Below the pieces are notes generated by a model. The model was not told the origin of the DNA. It ran no database searches and saw nothing but the letters and a program-made list of their open reading frames with translations. From contig WFQV01000359.1 in the NCBI GenBank assembly GCA_015486905.1, positions 1 to 6,705 on the forward strand: a DNA stretch of 6,705 nt. The letters are read 5' to 3'. Positions 1 to 4,315 of this stretch are shown one piece after another. The DNA comes from Melioribacteraceae bacterium (GTDB lineage: Bacteria; Bacteroidota; Ignavibacteria; Ignavibacteriales; Melioribacteraceae). The translations under genes were made by a program, and so were the position numbers. Every line of letters starts with the position of its first letter. Position 1 is the first letter of the stretch.

Positions 1-440
1 CGATTTTGCTTGTCTTCAGCGTTCAAATGGTTGAGTTCGAATCGTTTAAAATTCCGATTGTTATTATGACCATTGCCTTGCTTTCGCTTGCCGGAGTTTT
101 CTTTCTGCTCTGGCTTACAAATGTTGCTCTGAATATTTCTTCGATGATGGGAATGATAATGATAATAGGCATCGTGGGAGAAAACGCTATATTTTTAATC
201 CATTACATTCAGCTTTTCCGTAAGGAAGAAATGGGCTTAAAAGATGCTTTGATCGAAGCGGGCAAAGTAAGACTCCGCCCTATTTTTATGACGACATTTG
301 CAGCGGTCTTGGCGTTAATGCCGTTGGCGTTGGGAATAGGCGCCGGAGCACAAATGCAGCAGCCGCTTGCTGTTGCGGTAATCGGTGGATTTTCATTATC
401 GGCATTTTTGCTCTTGTTTCTTTTACCGGTGTTTTTTTAA
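1..440 (+). CDS. RND efflux permease, C-terminal fragment (5' end outside window)
   Basis: This is the last ~146 residues of an inner-membrane RND-superfamily pump that drives efflux with the proton gradient. The frame is open from base 3, so the gene begins upstream of the window. Visible segments are the end of TM8 leading into the MVEFESFKIP loop, TM9 (IVIMTIALLSLAGVFFLLWL), TM10 with MMGMIMIIGIVGENAIFL, a cytoplasmic loop with the typical ALIEAGKVRLRPIFMTT signature, TM11 (ending in ALGIGAG) and TM12 (ending in LLFLLPVFF). The RLRPIxMTT motif and the G-x-G-A-G turn are classic for RND permeases. Substrate cannot be told: the TM10 GENAIF motif differs from AcrB-type K-N and from the CusA-type motif. 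The stop codon lies inside a run of seven T (432-438) straight after TM12, so the usual cytoplasmic tail is almost absent. It is followed by 444 bases without a gene and is probably not in the operon that follows. Confidence 0.9.
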   Translation, partial: ILLVFSVQMVEFESFKIPIVIMTIALLSLAGVFFLLWLTNVALNISSMMGMIMIIGIVGENAIFLIHYIQLFRKEEMGLKDALIEAGKVRLRPIFMTTFAAVLALMPLALGIGAGAQMQQPLAVAVIGGFSLSAFLLLFLLPVFF

Positions 441-579
441 CTCTTTCCAGAAACGAATGATTGGCTGCATGGTTGCATAAATGGATGGTTGGATGATCCG
501 ACTTGCCCAACATTTAGGGGAATTTCTCTCAGCGACTGAACAGGGCTTTTTGAACAACCCCAAAAGAACCAAATATTTA

Positions 580-613
580 TTAGCCCCATTGGAGTTTACT
601 CCGCCTTGGCTAA
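580..613. repeat. 34-bp inverted repeat, REP-like
   Basis: The outer arms TTAGCC (580-585) and GGCTAA (608-613) and the inner arms GGAGT (591-595) and ACTCC (598-602) are perfect complements around a TT centre. They are separated by symmetric five-base mismatched stretches (586-590 and 603-607). Such a bulged palindrome is typical of REP/MITE-like intergenic repeats. It could also act at the RNA level behind the upstream gene, but no T tract follows, so an intrinsic terminator is unlikely. Whether it is repeated elsewhere in the genome cannot be seen here. Confidence 0.45.
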
Positions 614-625
614 GGACATCTTGTT

Positions 626-650
626 AGCCACGGGCTTTATTCCGCTGTCT
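626..650. repeat. imperfect hairpin next to the inverted repeat
   Basis: Bases AG-c-CACGG (626-633) can pair with CCG-c-TG-t-CT (642-650), with one mismatch and one bulged C, around the eight-base loop GCTTTATT. The left arm, GCCACGGGCTTTA, resembles half of the common bacterial REP palindrome type GCCACGGGC-TTTA-GCCCGTGGC with a decayed right arm. It lies 12 bases after the 580-613 inverted repeat, so the two may form one degraded repeat unit. This is a weak structure and the repeat identity is inference. Confidence 0.3.
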
Positions 651-800
651 CGAAAAGCAAAACATTCGAAGAAAAAAAATCAATAAAAATATTTTGCCAC
701 CTATTTTAAACCTGTACCATAGAAACTTGTGTAAAATACCCCCCAAACCCAAATAGCTAAGCCCGTTTTTTAGCAATTTCTCCGTAACTTCGCACTTCCT

Positions 801-835
801 CAAAAATTGTGTAAACTTTTCCAAAAATTATGTAA
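801..835. repeat. 14-bp direct repeat, 21-bp period, upstream of the metal operon
   Basis: CAAAAATTGTGTAA (801-814) and CAAAAATTATGTAA (822-835) differ at one base. Their starts are 21 bases apart, which is two helical turns, so both copies face the same side of the DNA. A shorter third match, TTGTGTAA, lies at 727-734. The pair ends 49 bases before the start codon at 885, a sensible position for a regulator or activator site. The alternative is a remnant end of an insertion sequence, since TTGTGTAAACTTTT-like ends occur in some IS families. Confidence 0.4.
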
Positions 836-884
836 CGCAAAAGAATTGCTTATTCATATTTTGCATTCGAAAAAATGAAATAAC

Positions 885-1346
885 ATGACTAAAACCGGAT
901 TAAACATATCGAAGAATTGGAAGAAGAAAGCGACATTGCTTTTATTGTTGAACTTTCTACTTTCGCCTTTTGTACTTCCTGCACAAACGGCAGCAAAACA
1001 CAAAACTTGCCGAATGGAAACAAGAAGCGCGCAGATGAGTACGGAGAATTCTTTTAATTCGAATACCCTCCACTCGCAAACACACAGTTGTGCACAAAAG
1101 GAATCAAAAAATGAAAAATCCGGTTGCGATGCAAATACGATGCTTAAACATTGCAAAAACATGGAATTAAAATCAAGCGTTATTTCCGCGCTTGGCAACA
1201 ACTTTCAGATGAATATTTACTCGTTGATTGTAAAAAATATTAACCGGGCTAACCTTACGGAAGAAAGGGTGGTTAATAATCCCTTTCCCCTTAAAACGCA
1301 AGGTGTTCTCCCTCTTTACATTACAGGCAGCTCGCTGCTTTTGTAG
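885..1346 (+). CDS. small exported Cys/His-rich protein, putative metal-responsive
   Basis: I do not recognise a named family with certainty. The 153-residue product starts with a basic segment (KNWKKK, 11-15) and a hydrophobic core (about 17-30), followed by LPAQTAA, a plausible signal-peptidase I site near residues 33-37. So it is probably periplasmic or secreted. The mature part has four Cys (42, 69, 81, 90) and four His (39, 63, 67, 89), mostly in close pairs: HKTC, HSQTHSC and KHC. These are candidate metal ligands. The C terminus (NNPFPLKTQGVLPLYITGSS then LLL) ends hydrophobic, which resembles from memory the short Cys-rich proteins with a proline motif encoded beside Bacteroidota metal-efflux genes. 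An in-frame TGA at 876-878 excludes any longer start. There is no Shine-Dalgarno match, only A-rich sequence. The gap to the next gene is 78 bases, same strand. A role in copper sensing or binding is inferred. Confidence 0.7.
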   Translation: MTKTGLNISKNWKKKATLLLLLNFLLSPFVLPAQTAAKHKTCRMETRSAQMSTENSFNSNTLHSQTHSCAQKESKNEKSGCDANTMLKHCKNMELKSSVISALGNNFQMNIYSLIVKNINRANLTEERVVNNPFPLKTQGVLPLYITGSSLLL

Positions 1347-1356
1347 AATTCCCTTT

Positions 1357-1375
1357 CGAATACTTATCGTATTCG
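1357..1375. promoter_or_regulatory. perfect 7-bp stem palindrome between small protein gene and OMF gene
   Basis: CGAATAC (1357-1363) and GTATTCG (1369-1375) are perfect inverted copies around the five-base spacer TTATC. The palindrome starts 11 bases after the stop of the small gene and ends 49 bases before the start of the outer-membrane factor gene. No T run follows it, so it is not a standard terminator. It could be an operator for a dimeric regulator or an mRNA hairpin that sets relative expression of the small protein and the pump. It matches no operator that I can name. Confidence 0.4.
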
Positions 1376-1424
1376 CACGCCAAAAGAATTACATTAACCA
1401 TAAAACTAATTTTACGAGGAAAAG

Positions 1425-2705
1425 ATGAACTCGAAAACCATGCTGTTAACATTATTGATGATGTTCACAATATTAAACTTAAATGCACAACGTAAATACC
1501 GGTCGCTTGAAGATTTGGTTGCCGAGGCTGTTCGTGTAAACCCGAAAATAAAAGCCTTAAATGCAAAACTTAAAATTGCGGCTAATGAAATAGAAATCAA
1601 TACAAATTTGCCCGATCCGGTTTTAACCATAGGAGCTGTGAATCTCCCAACAAATTCATTTTCGTTTACGCAGGAGCCAATGACGGGAAAGATTATCGGA
1701 TTAAGCCAGAAAGTACCTTTCCCCGGAGCTTTGAGCGCCGCAGCGGATGTGAAATCGGTCGACACATTAATTGTTTGGCAGGAAATTGCCGACTTAAAAA
1801 ACAAAATCAAAAACGAAGTATCCGAATTATATTTTAAACTGCAGTTAAAGCGGGAAGAACTCTCCCTTGCAAAGAGCAGTCTTTCACTTTTAGAGCAAAT
1901 ATCTAAAGTTGTAAAACGAAAATATGAAGTTGGAACTGCCGGATTGCAAAACATAATCAGTGTGGAAGTACAGATAACACGGGTTAAAGATAAAATTGAA
2001 ATTCTAAAAGGTAATGAAAAATCTATTATTGCACAGTTGAATGCCTACCTTTTGAGAACAGACAATTCCGCAATTTCAACTTCGCCGATTGAAAAAATCA
2101 GCAAGCTCAATGTTAACACCGAAGGGCTTCTTTTGACTGCAGAGCAAAACAGACCCGCACTTAAAAGCATCGAACTTTTAAAAAGCAAAGCCGGTTTAAT
2201 GGAAAAGCAGGCGGAATATTCCTTTTACCCGAACTTCAAATTCGGTGTGCAATACACACAGCGGGACTACAGCGGAGTAACGGGAAAGAATTACCATGAT
2301 TTGGTTTCCTTTGTGGTGGGAATTACACTTCCGATTAATTACGGCGGGAACAAAACTGCTAAAATTGAAAAGGCAAAATATTTGCAACAACTTTACGGCG
2401 AGCAATTTAATACTTCCTTGCAGATTTTGCAGCAATCATTCGGTAAAATAAATGCAAAGCTCTCCGAACTTGCAGCGAGGGAAAAATTAATTGTGTCTTC
2501 ACTTCTTCCCCAAGCCGAGGAAGCATACAAATCTTCCATTGCGGATTACCAAGTCGGTAAAATCGATTTCGCAAATGTTATTAAGGCGGAAAACGATATT
2601 ATTAAAATTAACACCGAGCTGGCTAAAGTAAGAACGGACTACCGGACATTGATTGCAAAACTTGAGTTCCTTTCCGGCACTGATTTTAACAAATTTTCAA
2701 AATAA
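1425..2705 (+). CDS. TolC/CusC-type outer-membrane efflux factor
   Basis: This outer-membrane channel of a tripartite efflux pump trimerises into a beta-barrel with a long periplasmic helical tunnel. The 426-residue protein has a signal peptide (hydrophobic 5-19, cleavage likely at NLNAQ near residue 21) and no Cys, so unlike E. coli CusC it is not a lipoprotein. Two OEP (outer membrane efflux protein) repeats are visible. Repeat 1 (about 26-210) has PDPVLTIGAVNLP, then YEVGTAGLQNIISVEVQ at 167-183. Repeat 2 (about 235-418) has YPNFKFGVQYTQRD, GITLPINYGG, and the matching YQVGKIDFANVIKAEND at 375-391. Length is normal for the family. The start is supported by AGGA at 1417-1420. It is followed after 21 bases by the adaptor gene, so the two are surely co-transcribed. 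Given the CusA-type permease behind it, it should export Cu(I)/Ag(I); the family itself does not reveal substrate. Confidence 0.93.
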   Translation: MNSKTMLLTLLMMFTILNLNAQRKYRSLEDLVAEAVRVNPKIKALNAKLKIAANEIEINTNLPDPVLTIGAVNLPTNSFSFTQEPMTGKIIGLSQKVPFPGALSAAADVKSVDTLIVWQEIADLKNKIKNEVSELYFKLQLKREELSLAKSSLSLLEQISKVVKRKYEVGTAGLQNIISVEVQITRVKDKIEILKGNEKSIIAQLNAYLLRTDNSAISTSPIEKISKLNVNTEGLLLTAEQNRPALKSIELLKSKAGLMEKQAEYSFYPNFKFGVQYTQRDYSGVTGKNYHDLVSFVVGITLPINYGGNKTAKIEKAKYLQQLYGEQFNTSLQILQQSFGKINAKLSELAAREKLIVSSLLPQAEEAYKSSIADYQVGKIDFANVIKAENDIIKINTELAKVRTDYRTLIAKLEFLSGTDFNKFSK

Positions 2706-2726
2706 TGATTTACGGAGACTAAAAAG

Positions 2727-4265
2727 ATGACTAAGAAATTTATTACTTACACGGTTTTAATTATTATCGGAGCTTTAATAGGAAGCGGGGGATTTTATTT
2801 ATTTGCCGGCGGAAACGCCACTACCGCAACTAACTCGGCAACAGCATCAACGGAAAGTAAATCCAACGGGAAAAAGATTCTTTACTGGCGCGCTCCGATG
2901 AACCCGAAAGAAATTTACAACCATCCGGGAAAATCCAATATGGGAATGGACCTTGTTCCGGTTTACGCCGACGATTCCGGCGAAAGCGGCGTGGTTTCAA
3001 TCAGCCCTGTAATGCAGCAGAACATGAATGTAAAAATTGAAACCGTAAAAAAGGGAACTTTAAAACCGGAAGTTTTCACGAACGGAATTCTACAAGCGGA
3101 CGAACAGCGGGAATATGTTGCCACAACCAAAATTTCGGGCTGGATTGACAAACTTTACATCAACTACACAGGACAAAAAGTAAGGAAAGGCGATAAGCTG
3201 ATTAGAATTTATTCGCCCGAACTCGTTGCAGCTCAGGAAGAATTTCTAACCGCTCTCTCTTACGACGGAGCTGTGAACAACTCAAGCAACAATTCAACGC
3301 TTATTAAAAACGCCATTAGAAAACTTCAATTGTTCGATGTTACCGACGCTGAAATCAACCGTTTAAAGGAGACTAAAAAAATTAACAAATATGTTACTCT
3401 GTATTCTCCAATTTCCGGAACGGTTATTTTTAAAGGTGTTGACGAAGGCGCAAAAATAAATCGCGGTACTCCGCTGCTGAAAGTTGCAGATTTGAGCAAC
3501 CTCTGGATTCTTGCCGACATTTACGAATACGAAGCAAGTAAAATGAAACTCGGTTTACCGGCAGAAGTAACTTTTGATTATTTACCCGGTAAAGTATTCG
3601 AAGGGAAAGTATCTTTTATTTATCCTACCGTGGATACTAAAACCAGAACGTTGAAAGTAAGGTTGAACATTCCGAACAGAAGCGGCGAGTTGAAACCCGG
3701 AATGTTTGCCAATGTTGAAATAAAAACTAAAAGCGACGGCGTTTTCCCTCTCGTGCCTGAACAAGCAATTCTCAGAAGCGGAAGAGAGAATACTGTGGTA
3801 ATTGCTCTCGGCAACGGAAAATTCAAACCTGCCGAAATTGAGCTTGGCGAATATGCCGACGGTTATTATCAAGTTCTTAAAGGTCTTACTGCAAATACGA
3901 AGATAGTTACTTCGGGTCAGTTCCTAATTGATTCGGAATCAAATCTTCGCTCTTCGCTTGAAATGTTTAATCAAGCCGACAACGGCAAAACCGAAAAGAA
4001 AGATATGAAGAATATGAATATGAGCGAAAAAAACGCTACCCCAAAAGCAGAGAAAAAAGTAAAATCAGAGTTAATCAGAGAAGGTGTGATTGACGTTGAA
4101 GCTATTGACGTAAATAAAGACGGGAGACTTTTTCAGGACGTAATGGACTGGAACGTTATTTCGGACAAGCCGGGCAAATGCCCGCTCTGCGGTATGACGC
4201 TTCGTGAAATGACAATTGAACAAGTTAAAAAGAATCTAAAAGAAAATGGTTTTAAATACAAATAG
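2727..4265 (+). CDS. cusB: CusB-type periplasmic adaptor with N- and C-terminal metal sites
   Basis: This is the membrane-fusion protein that links the permease to the outer-membrane channel and passes metal to the pump. The 512-residue product has an N-terminal membrane anchor (7-27) and a Ser/Thr-rich linker. Next is YWRAPM...SNMGMDLVPVY (53-80), whose M58, M72 and M74 correspond to the Cu(I)-binding M49, M64 and M66 of E. coli CusB. The body is a standard adaptor: first lipoyl half with SGWIDKLYINYTGQKVRKGD (137-156), helical hairpin (about 165-220), second half with YSPISGTVIFKGVDEG (226-241), and beta-barrel and membrane-proximal parts to about 411. It then has a Lys/Met-rich linker with DMKNMNMS (426-433) and an extra C-terminal domain (about 449-500) with DVNKDG, VMDW and CPLCGM (485-490), like the heavy-metal-binding domain found in Cus/Cop proteins. 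E. coli CusB (about 407 residues) lacks this extension. GGAG at 2714-2717, nine bases before ATG, supports the start. Confidence 0.95.
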   Translation: MTKKFITYTVLIIIGALIGSGGFYLFAGGNATTATNSATASTESKSNGKKILYWRAPMNPKEIYNHPGKSNMGMDLVPVYADDSGESGVVSISPVMQQNMNVKIETVKKGTLKPEVFTNGILQADEQREYVATTKISGWIDKLYINYTGQKVRKGDKLIRIYSPELVAAQEEFLTALSYDGAVNNSSNNSTLIKNAIRKLQLFDVTDAEINRLKETKKINKYVTLYSPISGTVIFKGVDEGAKINRGTPLLKVADLSNLWILADIYEYEASKMKLGLPAEVTFDYLPGKVFEGKVSFIYPTVDTKTRTLKVRLNIPNRSGELKPGMFANVEIKTKSDGVFPLVPEQAILRSGRENTVVIALGNGKFKPAEIELGEYADGYYQVLKGLTANTKIVTSGQFLIDSESNLRSSLEMFNQADNGKTEKKDMKNMNMSEKNATPKAEKKVKSELIREGVIDVEAIDVNKDGRLFQDVMDWNVISDKPGKCPLCGMTLREMTIEQVKKNLKENGFKYK

Positions 4266-4305
4266 AACGCAAATAATTGAATTTAATCGGCGTTCCATTA
4301 ATCGG
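4265..4305 (+). promoter_or_regulatory. possible RNA stem and direct repeat around the cusA leader
   Basis: GAACGC (4265-4270) and GCGTTC (4290-4295) are perfect six-base complements around a 19-base loop. TTAATCGG occurs twice, at 4283-4290 and 4298-4305, the second copy running into the ribosome-binding site. A hairpin here would leave the ribosome site free and might influence translation or decay of the message between cusB and cusA. It may equally be chance in a 50-base spacer. Confidence 0.25.
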
Positions 4306-4307
4306 AG
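4304..4307 (+). promoter_or_regulatory. ribosome-binding site of cusA
   Basis: GGAG lies eight bases before the ATG at 4316. It fixes that ATG as the start of the CusA-type permease. The same GGAG core precedes cusB at 2714-2717, whereas the small gene at 885 lacks one. Confidence 0.7.
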
Positions 4308-4315
4308 AATAAATT

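Larger units (their letters stand above)
441..884. other. gene-poor intergenic region with repeats
   Basis: No frame in these 444 bases gives a convincing protein. The stretch holds two copies of ATGGTTG (469-475 and 485-491), an inverted repeat at 580-613, a weaker hairpin at 626-650, an AT-rich part from about 650, a small GCTAA/TTAGC stem (756-760 with 770-774) and a near-perfect 14-base direct repeat at 801-814 and 822-835. It separates two different RND pump loci and must contain the promoter for the operon starting at 885, unless transcription comes from further upstream. I could not fix a promoter with confidence, and I see no GC-rich stem with a T tract that would be a clear terminator for the upstream gene. 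Confidence 0.7.

Noticed and set aside
469..499. Repeated ATGG/ATGGTTG units as a minisatellite
   Set aside because: There are only two full ATGGTTG copies plus partial ATGG words over about 30 bases. This is too short and irregular to call a tandem repeat.
756..774. GCTAA/TTAGC stem with a following T-containing segment as terminator
   Set aside because: It is a five-base AT-rich stem with a nine-base loop and no T tract after the right arm. It lies over 300 bases from the upstream stop codon.
785..792. TAACTTCG as a Bacteroidota-type -7 promoter (TAnnTTTG)
   Set aside because: It has one mismatch in the core and no TTTG -33 element at the required spacing. A similar weak match near 856-863 also lacks a partner, so no promoter was called.
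624..824. 66-codon minus-strand frame in the intergenic region
   Set aside because: The product is a low-complexity Phe/Lys/Leu-rich sequence from AT-rich DNA. It overlaps the hairpin and repeat structures and has no domain support.
854..1201. 115-codon minus-strand frame opposite the small Cys/His gene
   Set aside because: The + strand frame has a clear signal peptide, sits in operon orientation and has paired Cys/His ligands. The minus-strand product is Phe/Cys-rich without order, as expected from the complement of Lys/Thr/Gln codons.
1327..1342. GCAG-CTCG-CTGC followed by TTTT, terminator-like
   Set aside because: The stem is only four to five base pairs, the T run is short, and it lies within the last codons of the small gene. 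It is too weak to call an intrinsic terminator.
1412..1954. 180-codon open frame on the minus strand opposite the outer-membrane factor gene
   Set aside because: It lies almost wholly antisense to a well-supported TolC-family gene, has no recognisable domain and is a coding shadow.
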